From an uncultured Bacteroidia bacterium (GTDB lineage: Bacteria; Bacteroidota; Bacteroidia; Bacteroidales; F082), in the NCBI GenBank assembly GCA_902799345.1, contig CADBZW010000004.1, positions 62,001 to 126,000 on the forward strand: DNA of 64,000 bases. The letters run 5' to 3'. The notes beneath the pieces are model-generated. The model ran no database searches. It was given only the letters and a program-made list of their open reading frames with translations, and was not told the DNA's origin. Position 1 is the stretch's first letter. Each line of letters starts with the position of its first letter. Shown here in pieces: positions 31,088-40,098 of the stretch. A program made the position numbers and the translations under genes.

Positions 31088-33370
31088 TCAGTGCATCACC
31101 GAGAAACGCTTCGTCGTGGTGGTTTGTGATGTCTTGATGTTAAGGTTATAGACACCTGCGGCAAGGCTTGATGTGGAGATGACCACGCCGTCTTCACTGC
31201 AACGCTGCTGATACACCATTTGGCCCGTCACATTGTAGATGGTCACCAATTCAAGGCCTTCAGCCTCAATGCAAAGTATCGAGTTGGCAGGATTGGGATA
31301 CACATTGACGCAGTCGTTTTCATTTTCATTCAGCGAAGTGACGTCGACATAAACATAGTCTTGGTCGTTATTCACCCATGCAGGCGTCGATTCGCAATAG
31401 GAACGGAATGCGGTCACCTTATAATAATAGGCACCTGCGCCAGTGACATCGAAATACTCGCGGTCTTCTTTGTTGACAGTGGCAATTACTTCATAATTCA
31501 CGCCGTCGTTGCTGCGGTACACCTTGAACGACTGCGGGTCGGCATCATAATTCCACGACAACTTGGTGCCAAAGCCTTCGCTGGTCCATTGGTATTCACC
31601 GTTGAGGTTGGTAGGAGGCTGACAGCCATCACAGTCGTTGTTGCCCGAGTACATCGTCGCGGGGATGTTGCTGGTGTTGCCATTGAACGAATAGACCGAA
31701 GTGTTGGACGAGTTCTTGATGTTGATGGTCACGCTGCTGATGGCCGTCAAGGGAGCCACCCATTTGAAGCTCACATTGCCTTCGGGGACGCGAACAAATT
31801 GGCTGATGGGGGTAGAACTGGTCATCGTAATCTCCTCAACCACTTTGTTGTTCGAATTGACCAGCTGGATCTTTCCGCCGTTCCAACCCTGGAAGTTAGA
31901 GGTCTGGCCGATGATCTTCCAAGTGCAGGTGGGACCATATTGGCTGTAGACTTTGGCTATATATCCCTTGGCGCCGTTGGAGAGAAAATAAACCATATAG
32001 GTGTAGCTATCGAACTGGGGAACCACATCCTGGAAGGTCATCGTAGCGCCGGGAGCCACGTTATTCTGTGAGAAAATCTCTGTGCCATCGCGGAGCAACA
32101 CCACCTTTTCAATGTTGGTAATGGTTTCACCACCCAAATTCACGGTAGGATTGGTCCAGGAGACGATACCCGTCTTGGAATGGGCATTGCCGACCTCGAC
32201 ACTGAGATTCTCGGCAGCAGGAATCAAGGCATTGTAGATGTAATCCGGGATGAATTCAAACACAGCGGACTGATGGTCGTTGAAGGTGCCGTTAGAAGTG
32301 TTCAAAGCATCGATGGCGTAATAGTTGTTGTACAGGTTGGACCAGCCCCAGTTGAAGTAGAACTGGCGGTTGTTGTTGTAGCCCAAGCACACGAAAGCAT
32401 GGCCGGCTTGACCTTCGGCACCCGAATAGTAGCACGGAACGCCTCTGTCTAAACTGGCAATCAGCAGATCCTCCCATTGCGTCTTTGAGTAGTCGTCGCG
32501 TGATCTGATATTGACGGCATCACAATAACGGAAATACTGTTTCAAAGCATTAGGGACATTGTATGACGAAGCACCGCTACCATCGGCGGCATAGGCCATA
32601 TCCACGGAGATGCCGCAATGCCACATCAGACGGGCGACGGCATCTTTCTGAGCCGATGACGAGCTAGCAGTCAGACTTACAGGCATGTTGTTCCAATCAT
32701 AGTTTGTGCTTTCGAAGTTCGCACTCTGCTGAGGGCATCCCGAAGGCGTGTAGGTGTGTGAGCCTGTGCCGTGGTCGGGCCAATTCCAGTATTTCATCAC
32801 CATCGACATGGCGCAGGCGACACAGCCAGCGTACATGTGACCGCAAGGGGCATACCAGCTGCTGGAAGTGGGGCAAAGCATGTTATAATAGCAGTCTTGG
32901 TTCCATCTCAGGTCAAACAAAGGCGGGACAGCGGAGATTGAACGGTCTGCTTTCAGCATGCCCGTTCTGCTCACATTTTCCCATTGTTCAGCGGTCTCGG
33001 CATCGGCTTCCAGGTTGTTTTCCTTGGCGTACTGGATCTGACGCGCATAGTGGCGCAGCATGTAGGCCAGGCCGTCAGGGAGATCGTTGTAGTCGAAGCT
33101 GTGTTCATCGGAAGCGCCGAGGATAGGCAGGGCTGCATCGTCAGCCGAAACGATGACAAACGAGTTGTCACCGTTGAAGACATAAAGGGCAGGTTGGCCG
33201 CTTTCTGTCATCTGAGTGTAGGCCAGCGACAGTGTGCCGACCTGCTTGGCGTAGTTGCTTTGCAAGTACTTCATGCCTATACGTTGCGCACGGTCCACGT
33301 CGATGGGCGAAGCGATGATTTGGCCCACAAACAAGGCCAAAGTCACCAAAGTAAATAAAGTTTTTCTCAT
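31088..33370 (-). CDS. T9SS-exported C10 (streptopain-like) cysteine protease, 2
   Basis: A 760-residue paralogue of the preceding gene. Signal peptide to about residue 20; C10 propeptide region; catalytic C183 in MYAGCVACAMSMVMKYW, H324 in GHAFVCLGY and the FNWGWSN segment; beta-sandwich modules; and a type A T9SS tail (VNVYPNPANS ... AAGVYNLNIKT). The catalytic cysteine has the same residue number as in the first protease, showing that the propeptides are of equal length. A tandem duplication followed by divergence is the simplest explanation. Confidence 0.93.
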   Translation of the reverse strand: MRKTLFTLVTLALFVGQIIASPIDVDRAQRIGMKYLQSNYAKQVGTLSLAYTQMTESGQPALYVFNGDNSFVIVSADDAALPILGASDEHSFDYNDLPDGLAYMLRHYARQIQYAKENNLEADAETAEQWENVSRTGMLKADRSISAVPPLFDLRWNQDCYYNMLCPTSSSWYAPCGHMYAGCVACAMSMVMKYWNWPDHGTGSHTYTPSGCPQQSANFESTNYDWNNMPVSLTASSSSAQKDAVARLMWHCGISVDMAYAADGSGASSYNVPNALKQYFRYCDAVNIRSRDDYSKTQWEDLLIASLDRGVPCYYSGAEGQAGHAFVCLGYNNNRQFYFNWGWSNLYNNYYAIDALNTSNGTFNDHQSAVFEFIPDYIYNALIPAAENLSVEVGNAHSKTGIVSWTNPTVNLGGETITNIEKVVLLRDGTEIFSQNNVAPGATMTFQDVVPQFDSYTYMVYFLSNGAKGYIAKVYSQYGPTCTWKIIGQTSNFQGWNGGKIQLVNSNNKVVEEITMTSSTPISQFVRVPEGNVSFKWVAPLTAISSVTINIKNSSNTSVYSFNGNTSNIPATMYSGNNDCDGCQPPTNLNGEYQWTSEGFGTKLSWNYDADPQSFKVYRSNDGVNYEVIATVNKEDREYFDVTGAGAYYYKVTAFRSYCESTPAWVNNDQDYVYVDVTSLNENENDCVNVYPNPANSILCIEAEGLELVTIYNVTGQMVYQQRCSEDGVVISTSSLAAGVYNLNIKTSQTTTTKRFSVMH

Positions 33371-33414
33371 AGTAAAAATAATTGCAATTATTGTTTCGAT
33401 TCAGTTTAAGAGCG

Positions 33415-33422
33415 CAAAAATA
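33415..33422 (-). promoter_or_regulatory. -7 box for C10 protease 2
   Basis: CAAAAATA reads TATTTTTG on the minus strand, 45 bp before the ATG. Confidence 0.5.
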
Positions 33423-33438
33423 GTGTTTTTTTTGATTT

Positions 33439-34707
33439 TCATGTCTTTTGTTCCTTCTTTTTTGCTGCTGGGAACAAAATATTGTTCAAAATGAGCCTGT
33501 AACCGGGCGAATTGGTGTGCATGTCGAGTTCCGTAGGCGGGTCGCCGACGAGGTGCTGGTAGTCCTCGGGGTCGTGACCGCCGAGGAAGGTCCAGAAGCC
33601 GTTGCCGAAGTTGCCGTGGATGTAGCGGTCCTCATTCAAGGCACCGTTGTCGCCCAACACCACGACGGAAGGCTTCACGTAGGCCTTGTTGAAGGCTGTG
33701 GTCTGTCCCATGAAGCCCTTGATCAGGCGTTCGTGGCATTGCGTGAGCATGGTGGGAACAGGGTCCCACTTGGCCGAGAAGTCGAAGAGCAGGAAATAGT
33801 CGTTTTGCTCTTTCACGAAGCGCGAACGGCCTTGGGTGACGTCGATGTTGGAGACCTCGTATTCCTGCGGGTTGACCGACACCGTAAAGTCGGTGAAGGC
33901 AAAGCAGTTGTCGTAGTTGAGGCGTTGCGGGTCGCCGCTGCGGATGGGGTCGCCGTCGAACATATATTCACAGATGTCCAAGCCATCGGCGGCCAGGGCG
34001 ATGTCGAAGCTGTCTGGGGCTGAGCACATGGCGAACATATAGCCGCCGCCAGCCACAAACTCACGGATTTTCTTGGCCACCGCCAACTTCAGCTGTGAGA
34101 CCTTGCTGAAGCCCCAGCGTTGTGCCGTGGCTTCCTGCTGATGCACGTCTTCCTGATACCAAGGATAGTTGCGGTAGCGTGCCCAGAACTTGCCATACTG
34201 TCCCGTGAAGTCCTCGTGATGCAGGTGGAGCCAGTCGTAGGTGGGCAGCACGCCTTGCAGCACTTCGTCGTCGTAGACCACATCGTATGGAATTTCAGCG
34301 TATGTCAGCACGAGGGTGACGGCGTCGTCCCAAGGCAGGTTGTTCTTGGGGGCATACACGGCGATGCGGGGCACCTTTTGCAGTTTCATCTCGTCCATGT
34401 TGACGCCCGGGTCGGCGATTTCGGCGAGGATGGCGTCGGCTTGCGCGTCGGCGATGACGTTGTACGACACGTTGCGCATCTTGCACTCGCGCTCAAACAT
34501 CTGGTGGTAAGGGATCAGGTAACTCCCACCCCTATAGTTCAGCAACCAGCTGATCTCCACCTCGCGTTGCAGCACCCAATAGGCCACGCCGTAGGCTTTC
34601 AGGTGGTTCGTCTGGGTGTCGTCCATGGGGACGAGGAGATAGGCCGCCTTTGAAGGCAAAGGCAAAGCCAAAACCAAAAGAATAAGGACAAGATATAGTT
34701 TGCGCAT
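33439..34707 (-). CDS. Secreted protein of the Bacteroidota so-called asparagine synthetase B family
   Basis: About 422 residues with a signal peptide (MRKLYLVLILLVLALPLPSKA region, split at its hydrophobic core). I recognise the pattern YLLVPMDDTQTNHLKAYG, WLLNYRGGSYL and LHHEDFTGQYGKF from Bacteroidota proteins usually labelled asparagine synthetase B. It has no N-terminal catalytic cysteine and no ATP-pyrophosphatase loop, so that label is not supported. A segment VAGGGYMFAMCSAPDSFD resembles a nucleophile elbow of DJ-1/glutamine-amidotransferase-like folds. Exported location is well supported; function is unknown. The ATG at 34707 follows a -7 box. Confidence 0.75.
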   Translation of the reverse strand: MRKLYLVLILLVLALPLPSKAAYLLVPMDDTQTNHLKAYGVAYWVLQREVEISWLLNYRGGSYLIPYHQMFERECKMRNVSYNVIADAQADAILAEIADPGVNMDEMKLQKVPRIAVYAPKNNLPWDDAVTLVLTYAEIPYDVVYDDEVLQGVLPTYDWLHLHHEDFTGQYGKFWARYRNYPWYQEDVHQQEATAQRWGFSKVSQLKLAVAKKIREFVAGGGYMFAMCSAPDSFDIALAADGLDICEYMFDGDPIRSGDPQRLNYDNCFAFTDFTVSVNPQEYEVSNIDVTQGRSRFVKEQNDYFLLFDFSAKWDPVPTMLTQCHERLIKGFMGQTTAFNKAYVKPSVVVLGDNGALNEDRYIHGNFGNGFWTFLGGHDPEDYQHLVGDPPTELDMHTNSPGYRLILNNILFPAAKKKEQKT

Positions 34708-34733
34708 GGCGATGTTCCTATAAAAACAGGGCG

Positions 34734-34741
34734 CAAAGATA
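34734..34741 (-). promoter_or_regulatory. -7 box for the so-called asparagine synthetase B gene
   Basis: CAAAGATA reads TATCTTTG on the minus strand, 26 bp before the ATG at 34707; it excludes a longer start at 34803. Confidence 0.55.
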
Positions 34742-34818
34742 AGAAAAAAGGTGGAATTTGCATCCCACCTTTGAAATATATGCTTTAGCATCAAGGAATC
34801 CACATTCCCATGCCTTAT

Positions 34819-35679
34819 TCATTCCTTCACCACCTTGCGCACGCATTTCCGCCCGTCCTTGTCGGTGACGTTGACGAAGTAGACGCCTGCGGGCAGGTGG
34901 CTGATGTCGATGTGCAGCGTCTCGCCCTCGCCCGTTATGGTGGCCACGTGCTGCCCAAGCGCGTTGAGCACTTCGGCCTGTTTTAGGTCCTTGCCATTGA
35001 TGGTGACGAGGCCGGTGGTGGGGTTGGGATAAACCGTGGCGAAAGCTCTGGTTTCGTCAATGCCGTCTGTGAAGTCGATTTGGCCCACACGAAGCGGATA
35101 GTTGGGAATGGTGCAATAGGCCATGCGGAAGACAGTCACATCAAACTCGTAATCGGCAAAAACATCATCTCCAACCACTAATAAAATGTTTGAGTCTATC
35201 CATCCATAGCAATATCCTTCCTCAACTTCACGTCTTACACAAATGTAGTGGTGCTCGTTGGTATAGTCGGGATAAATAGGCTCATAACTAGAAAAAGTCC
35301 ACCAAAAACGGTAAGCTGAGGTCCAGCCGTTGCCGATTTCCGCAATGTTGTCGCCAAAGTTGACCGTGTCGCCGACAGGCGCGGCAGCATCCTCTAGGTA
35401 AAGAAGATAGGGCAGCTTGAACTGCCATCCGTCTTCAGATTTTCTCAGGACGCAATCGACCCAACGCCCCCAGGCGTCTTCGCAAGTGAATCTCAAGTCG
35501 ATTGTGCTGTCATGATTGATATCCAGTTCCACAGGAGCGTTTACATGGCCCGGGCCTTGCCATGCGTAGTACTGCACAAACAAATCGGGCTCGAAATCCG
35601 TGTAGATGATTTCGCCTTTTTGGGCGAAGGCAATGCCGCATAAAAGCAATGCCGTGATGATAAAAAGTGTTCTTTTCAT
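34819..35679 (-). CDS. Secreted protein with type A T9SS sorting domain
   Basis: A 286-residue exported protein: signal peptide (cleavage near IAFAQ, residue 20), a central beta-rich domain of about 190 residues (FEPDLFVQYYAWQGPG, LRFTCEDAWGRWVDC) I do not recognise, and a C-terminal type A sorting domain (ATVYPNPTTGLVTI ... LPAGVYFVNVTD ... CVRKVVKE). Probably a surface-attached or secreted T9SS cargo. The last ~37 residues are very similar to the remnant 230 bp upstream, so the two genes are paralogues, one of them deleted. Confidence 0.85.
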   Translation of the reverse strand: MKRTLFIITALLLCGIAFAQKGEIIYTDFEPDLFVQYYAWQGPGHVNAPVELDINHDSTIDLRFTCEDAWGRWVDCVLRKSEDGWQFKLPYLLYLEDAAAPVGDTVNFGDNIAEIGNGWTSAYRFWWTFSSYEPIYPDYTNEHHYICVRREVEEGYCYGWIDSNILLVVGDDVFADYEFDVTVFRMAYCTIPNYPLRVGQIDFTDGIDETRAFATVYPNPTTGLVTINGKDLKQAEVLNALGQHVATITGEGETLHIDISHLPAGVYFVNVTDKDGRKCVRKVVKE

Positions 35680-35739
35680 AATATTAGAGTTTAAAAATTA
35701 AGTTCCTTAATTAATTCGTTGTGTAATCAAATCACATTG

Positions 35740-35747
35740 CAAAAGTA
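35740..35747 (-). promoter_or_regulatory. -7 box for the T9SS cargo gene
   Basis: CAAAAGTA reads TACTTTTG on the minus strand, 61 bp before the ATG at 35679. Confidence 0.45.
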
Positions 35748-35907
35748 GCACAAATGAGAGTGTTGTCAAGTCCTCCAAAGGTCGTGTCTATCAAAACGAG
35801 AAGTGATGATTTTGCATAAAACTGTATTTCAAAATATTAAAAAGCCAAAGATTGTCTCTTGCCTATGGATTGTCTATGACAAAGTTGGATTTGGGCCAAA
35901 CGAATTC

Positions 35908-36085
35908 CTATTCCTTCACCACTTTCTTCACGCATTTCCGTCCCTCGCCGTCGGTAATGTTGACGAAGTAGACGCCGGCAGGCAAATTGCTATTGTCCAC
36001 TCCGAGCTGTTCGCCTTCTCCTTTGGGCGTTACAGGCAACCAAAAGGAGCAACAACAGCAATCCTATGGACAGCAACCGTTTCAT
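35908..36085 (-). pseudogene. Deletion remnant of a T9SS cargo gene (signal peptide joined out of frame to sorting-domain tail)
   Basis: An ATG at 36085 begins a signal peptide (MKRLLSIGLLLLLLLVACNAQ, split by function: basic start, leucine core, AQ end), then the frame runs through basic residues to a stop at 35990-35992. In another frame, 36021-35908 encodes GEGEQLGVDNSNLPAGVYF and ends CVKKVVKE with a stop: the last ~37 residues of a type A T9SS sorting domain, closely matching the tail of the neighbouring gene at 34819-35679. So the two ends of a cargo gene remain while the middle has been lost and the frames no longer match. A -7 box (36091-36098) is still present, so a 31-residue peptide could be expressed. 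Confidence 0.85.
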
Positions 36086-36090
36086 TGCCG

Positions 36091-36098
36091 CAAAGATA
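36091..36098 (-). promoter_or_regulatory. -7 box retained in front of the T9SS remnant
   Basis: CAAAGATA reads TATCTTTG on the minus strand, 6 bp from the remnant's ATG. Confidence 0.5.
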
Positions 36099-36109
36099 AG
36101 AAAAAATCG

Positions 36110-37024
36110 TCAATAACAGAGATAATACTCCAGCAAGGGATTCACTTCCCCTTCTTCCTTGAGCAAGGCTTCCAGCTGCGCCCAGTTCTTGATCATGCCA
36201 CGGGTCTCGCGCTGCCTGAAGATGCGCTTCACCTGCTCATAGCTGAGATAAGGATGGCTCACCAAGGTCTTGAAATCCGCACGGTTGACGTCGATTCTCC
36301 GCGTTTCAGTGTCACCTATTAATAAATAGGGTCGCATGGCCGTAAAACGGGTCGAGTCGAGACCCTTCACGTCGAGGAGTTGCGCCACCTCCACAAAGCC
36401 GCCCATCTTGTCACGGAAAGCGATGATGCGCGAAGCCATATAGCCGCCCATCCTGGGCAGTTCCACCAATGTGGTGGAGTCCACGGTGTTCAGGTCGACG
36501 ACGGGGATGGCTTTCTTCTCGGGTTTGGGCTTGTCGTCAAACGCCTGGCTTTCTTGCTTTTTTGCAGTGGGCTTTGAAGTATTGCCACGTGCCACCTCGG
36601 GCAGCACAATGAACGGCTCCAGCTGCGCATATTCCTCCTCGCTGATGGTATAGAGTTTCTCGACATCGCTCTTGGAGTAGAACCGGCCGCCCTTGGCCTT
36701 GTAGTTCATGATGCTGCGTACCTGCCGGTCGGTGAGGCCCATTTGCAGCCATTCTTCTTCCGTGATGGTATTGGGGTTGAAAGGGAAAGGATGTAGCTCG
36801 GTCACCTCTTGGGGCTTCTCGGCTTGTTGCTGCTGTTGCAATTCGATGGCCGCCTGGCGCAAGGCCAACAGCGAATCCAAATCGTGCAAGGAGGCATCAC
36901 TCAGCGACTTGCGCGACGGACGAAACAAGCAAGCCAAAATCAACACCAGTATCAACGCCAGTATCGTGACGATGGCGACGCGCTCGCCTTTGCTGAAGGA
37001 AAACCATTTGCGCAAGAACTCCAT
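36110..37024 (-). CDS. Membrane-anchored helix-hairpin-helix (ComEA-like) protein
   Basis: A 304-residue protein: one membrane helix near the N-terminus (VAIVTILALILVLILACLF, residues 16-34), a polar linker, then several helix-hairpin-helix motifs (FNPNTITEEEWLQMGL; VDLNTVDSTTLVELPRMG; IDVNRADFKTLVSHPYL) in the ComEA-type spacing. Such domains bind DNA without sequence preference; the topology places them outside the inner membrane, as for a DNA-uptake receptor. Bacteroidota homologues are widespread and a competence role is not proven. The gene is single, followed at 86 bp by the T9SS remnant region. Confidence 0.82.
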   Translation of the reverse strand: MEFLRKWFSFSKGERVAIVTILALILVLILACLFRPSRKSLSDASLHDLDSLLALRQAAIELQQQQQAEKPQEVTELHPFPFNPNTITEEEWLQMGLTDRQVRSIMNYKAKGGRFYSKSDVEKLYTISEEEYAQLEPFIVLPEVARGNTSKPTAKKQESQAFDDKPKPEKKAIPVVDLNTVDSTTLVELPRMGGYMASRIIAFRDKMGGFVEVAQLLDVKGLDSTRFTAMRPYLLIGDTETRRIDVNRADFKTLVSHPYLSYEQVKRIFRQRETRGMIKNWAQLEALLKEEGEVNPLLEYYLCY

Positions 37025-37043
37025 ATTCTTTGGTTTCGGGCCC

Positions 37044-37084
37044 TTCGACAGGCTCAGGGACCCTCGGCCATTGAGCCCGTCGAA
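37044..37084. repeat. Imperfect inverted repeat with the TTCGACAGGCTCA core
   Basis: TTCGACAGGCTCA (37044-37056) and TGAGCCCGTCGAA (37072-37084) pair with one mismatch between two genes. The same 13-mer is found inside dnaX (42908-42920). Confidence 0.6.
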
Positions 37085-37094
37085 ACGCCGACTA

Positions 37095-38447
37095 TTATTT
37101 AATCAATCCGCTGATGAACACTATGGCGATAGCCACAGGAGCCAGATACCTGATAATAAAGAAGATGATTCTCTTCAACGGAGCCTTTAAGGCACCCTCG
37201 TTGGTCACCTCCTCGAAGAACTTCTGCTTGCCCAAACGCCAGCCCACGAAGATGACAATCAGCACGCCACCGATAGGCAACAGGATGTTGGACGACAAGA
37301 AGTCCATCATATCGAAGACCGTCCTGCCACCAATGGCAAAAGGCGTGTTTTCCATCAGACTCAACGAGGCAAAGCTACCAATGAGCAATGTGGCCGCGCA
37401 CGCCCACACTGTCGACCACTTGCGGTTGATATGCAGTTCTTCGGAGAGGTAGGCCACCACGACCTCAAGCAGCGAGATCGTGGAGGTCAGCGCAGCGATG
37501 GCGAGCAACACAAAGAAAATGAGGCAGAACCAATAGCCGCCCGTTATCTGGTTAAAGAGCATAGGTAAGGTATTGAACACCAACCCCATACCTGCCGTCG
37601 GACGGATGCCAAACGAGAACGCCGCTGGGAAGATGACGAGACCCGCCAACAACGCGATCAAGGTGTCGGCAAGCACCACGGAAAAGGCGGTGGAAGTAAG
37701 GTTGTCTTTTTTCTTGATGTATGAACCGTATGTGATAAGCGCTCCCATGCCGAGACTCAGCGAGAAAAAGCCTTGCCCCAAAGCACTGATAAGTACTTTT
37801 CCGTCGATTTTGGAGAAATCCGGTCGGAACAGGAACGACAATCCTTCTTTGGCTCCCGGTAGCGTCACAGAGCGTATGCCCAGGACGAAAAGGATGACCA
37901 AGAGCAGCGGCATGAGGATTTTGGCGTACCTCTCAATGCCGTTTTGCACACCTTTGAAGACCACAAAGCCTGTCAGGAAAATGAAGATGGCCTGCCACAT
38001 CACATTGCGCCAGCCCATATTGTGGAAGTCGGTGAAGTCCTGCTCCATGGCAACCAAGTCCTTGCCTTGGAACGAGTTGGTCACTGCCTTGATGATATAC
38101 TCCAAAGTCCAGCCCGACACGGTGGAATAGAAAGCGAAGATAATGAATCCGCACAACACACCCATATAACCTACGATCGACCACGCCGACTTAGGCGCAA
38201 GTTTCTTGAAGGCACCGACGGCGTTGCTTTGGGAACGACGACCGATGACCAACTCCGAAAGCATCACTGGGATGCCGAGGAAGATGACCACGGCGAGATA
38301 AACCAACAGGAAAGCAGCGCCACCGTTGTTGCCCACCTCGCAGGGGAAGCGATAGATGTTGCCCAAGCCAATGGCCGAGCCGGCAGCGGCGGCGATGATG
38401 CCGAGCTTCGAGCCGAAGCCGTCGCGTTTTTTCTTCACTTCAGCCAT
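37095..38447 (-). CDS. Sodium-dependent transporter of the NSS/SNF family
   Basis: A 450-residue inner-membrane protein with about 11-12 helices. The first helix has the NSS signature with unwound centre: GSAIGLGNIYRFPCEVGNNGG. The family carries amino acids or related small molecules with Na+; TnaT and LeuT are bacterial members. Substrate is not assignable. The Na+ gradient it would use fits with a Na+-pumping pyrophosphatase elsewhere in the window. It is 3 bp downstream of upp and so probably co-transcribed with it. Confidence 0.9.
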   Translation of the reverse strand: MAEVKKKRDGFGSKLGIIAAAAGSAIGLGNIYRFPCEVGNNGGAAFLLVYLAVVIFLGIPVMLSELVIGRRSQSNAVGAFKKLAPKSAWSIVGYMGVLCGFIIFAFYSTVSGWTLEYIIKAVTNSFQGKDLVAMEQDFTDFHNMGWRNVMWQAIFIFLTGFVVFKGVQNGIERYAKILMPLLLVILFVLGIRSVTLPGAKEGLSFLFRPDFSKIDGKVLISALGQGFFSLSLGMGALITYGSYIKKKDNLTSTAFSVVLADTLIALLAGLVIFPAAFSFGIRPTAGMGLVFNTLPMLFNQITGGYWFCLIFFVLLAIAALTSTISLLEVVVAYLSEELHINRKWSTVWACAATLLIGSFASLSLMENTPFAIGGRTVFDMMDFLSSNILLPIGGVLIVIFVGWRLGKQKFFEEVTNEGALKAPLKRIIFFIIRYLAPVAIAIVFISGLIK

Positions 38448-38450
38448 GGC

Positions 38451-39110
38451 TTACCTCTTTTCTCCGTAAGCCAAGTCACCCACATCGCCTATGCCTGGCA
38501 CGACGTAGGCACGTGCCGTCAGTTCCTCATCGATGCTGCCCACCCAGATGGTGACAGGCAGGCGCGACATGGTACGCTCCACATAGTCCAAGCCATCTTG
38601 GCTGGCCACTGCCACGGCGATATGGATCTCCTTGGGCATCATGTCGTCCATGAGGCCGTTCAGGGTCTTCACGATGGACTCGCCCGTGGCCAGCAAGGGG
38701 TCGCAGAGGATGAGGATGCGGTTATCGATGTCGGGCGAGGAATAATACTCCACGCGGATCTCGGAGTCCTCCTCGTTCTTGTCGTATTTGCGATAGGCGG
38801 CGATGAAGGCGCTGTCGGCCTGGTCGAACATGCTGAGCATGCCGTTGTGGAACGGCAAGCCGGCCCGCAAGATGGTGGCGATGACGGGTTGCTCGTGCAT
38901 CGTCCTGATCTGCTTGACGCCTAAGGGCGTAGTCACCTCTTCGTCGTCGTATTCAAAGGACTTACTGATTTCGTAGGCCATCACTTGTCCGATGCGTTCG
39001 AGGTTACGGCGAAAACGCATACGGTCCTGCTGGATGGTGGCGTCGCGGAGTTCAGCCATATATTGGTTGAAGACGCTGTCGATTTTCTCAAGGTTATGGA
39101 TAGTAATCAT
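38451..39110 (-). CDS. upp: Uracil phosphoribosyltransferase
   Basis: UPRT salvages uracil with PRPP to make UMP. The protein is 219 residues and of the Bacteroidota type. Motifs: the PRPP loop LILCDPLLATGES, ATILRAGLPFHNG and the C-terminal uracil-binding YVVPGIGDVGDLAYG. It has a -7 box (39130-39137) and precedes the NSS transporter by 3 bp. Confidence 0.95.
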   Translation of the reverse strand: MITIHNLEKIDSVFNQYMAELRDATIQQDRMRFRRNLERIGQVMAYEISKSFEYDDEEVTTPLGVKQIRTMHEQPVIATILRAGLPFHNGMLSMFDQADSAFIAAYRKYDKNEEDSEIRVEYYSSPDIDNRILILCDPLLATGESIVKTLNGLMDDMMPKEIHIAVAVASQDGLDYVERTMSRLPVTIWVGSIDEELTARAYVVPGIGDVGDLAYGEKR

Positions 39111-39129
39111 ATCAGTTGGTTTTATTCTA

Positions 39130-39137
39130 CAAAAATA
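39130..39137 (-). promoter_or_regulatory. -7 box for upp
   Basis: CAAAAATA reads TATTTTTG on the minus strand, 20 bp before the ATG. Confidence 0.5.
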
Positions 39138-39168
39138 GGTATTTTTTGAATACGACGCAAGTTTTATC

Positions 39169-40098
39169 TCATCTCTTTCTCTTCCAAATTTTCAGCAAGG
39201 CCTTCCCCAACGGCGAAAGTCGATTAAAACTATAAGAGGGATATTTCACCTCTTGTCCTCCAAAACCGAGATAGAAGCGCGCCAGGTTATCGTCGTCGGA
39301 GCCTTCAAAATCGAAGGTAATCGGTTGGTTGTCATACTTTTGAATCACCTGGTCGAGGAGATAGGTCATGGCTTGGCGTTGTTTGCCCTCCACGGTGAGG
39401 CCTGAGAACAGGAAGTTGATACGGTCCTTGGTCTTCATGAAAATGGCGGCACAAAGCAACTGCCCCACCCCTTTTTCGGTCACGCCCAGTATGAATGCGT
39501 GTTTTTTGCTGACCGCCACCTTGGTCAAGGCGGTCAGGCGAGCATATTCGGCATCACCCCATTTGTTGAGCAAGGCGCCTCGGTTGTCGGTGAACAAAGC
39601 CACCACATGATAGGGAATCACCGAGTCGACAATCTGCAAATTGTTGCTATTGGCCTTGGCCAAATTGCGCTTCGTGTTGGTATGATAATGCTCTCGAATA
39701 GACTTAAAGTCTTGGTTTAAATCAAGTAATACATTTCTATGATATTCAAATAATTCTTTATCGTTACTTAAAGTATTACTTTCATTCAATCTTATCTCAC
39801 AAAAACGGTATTTTGAGGGGATGGAATCCAGAAAACCTTTCAGCTTGTCATCGTTCAAAGTCGCCTTGGAGAACACACCCAGTTGCTGCACGAAGTAGGG
39901 CTGAAACAGGTAATGCACGCCGAACTTCTTGCCACCCGTCAGGGGCATCACCGTATCATAGTCATCCTCCACCAAGGCTTCCCATTGGGGATGGACGACA
40001 TCGAGATACCAAGAATAGGCATAGATGTTGCCACATTCTTCAATAGTGTCGTCCCATTTCTTTTTGTCAATCTGATTATGTTCTAAATAACGGATCAT
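39169..40098 (-). CDS. FemAB/GNAT-like acyltransferase
   Basis: A 309-residue soluble protein with a tandem GNAT-like organisation: DYDTVMPLTGGKKFG, the FRSIREHYHTNTKRNLAKA region (as FKSIREHYHTNTKRNL) and a second half with NFLFSGLTVEGKQRQAMTYLL. FemAB-like proteins add amino acids or acyl groups to peptidoglycan or exopolysaccharide precursors. It overlaps by four bases the upstream polysaccharide deacetylase gene, so a shared role in an envelope polysaccharide is likely. The acceptor is unknown. Confidence 0.75.
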   Translation of the reverse strand: MIRYLEHNQIDKKKWDDTIEECGNIYAYSWYLDVVHPQWEALVEDDYDTVMPLTGGKKFGVHYLFQPYFVQQLGVFSKATLNDDKLKGFLDSIPSKYRFCEIRLNESNTLSNDKELFEYHRNVLLDLNQDFKSIREHYHTNTKRNLAKANSNNLQIVDSVIPYHVVALFTDNRGALLNKWGDAEYARLTALTKVAVSKKHAFILGVTEKGVGQLLCAAIFMKTKDRINFLFSGLTVEGKQRQAMTYLLDQVIQKYDNQPITFDFEGSDDDNLARFYLGFGGQEVKYPSYSFNRLSPLGKALLKIWKRKR

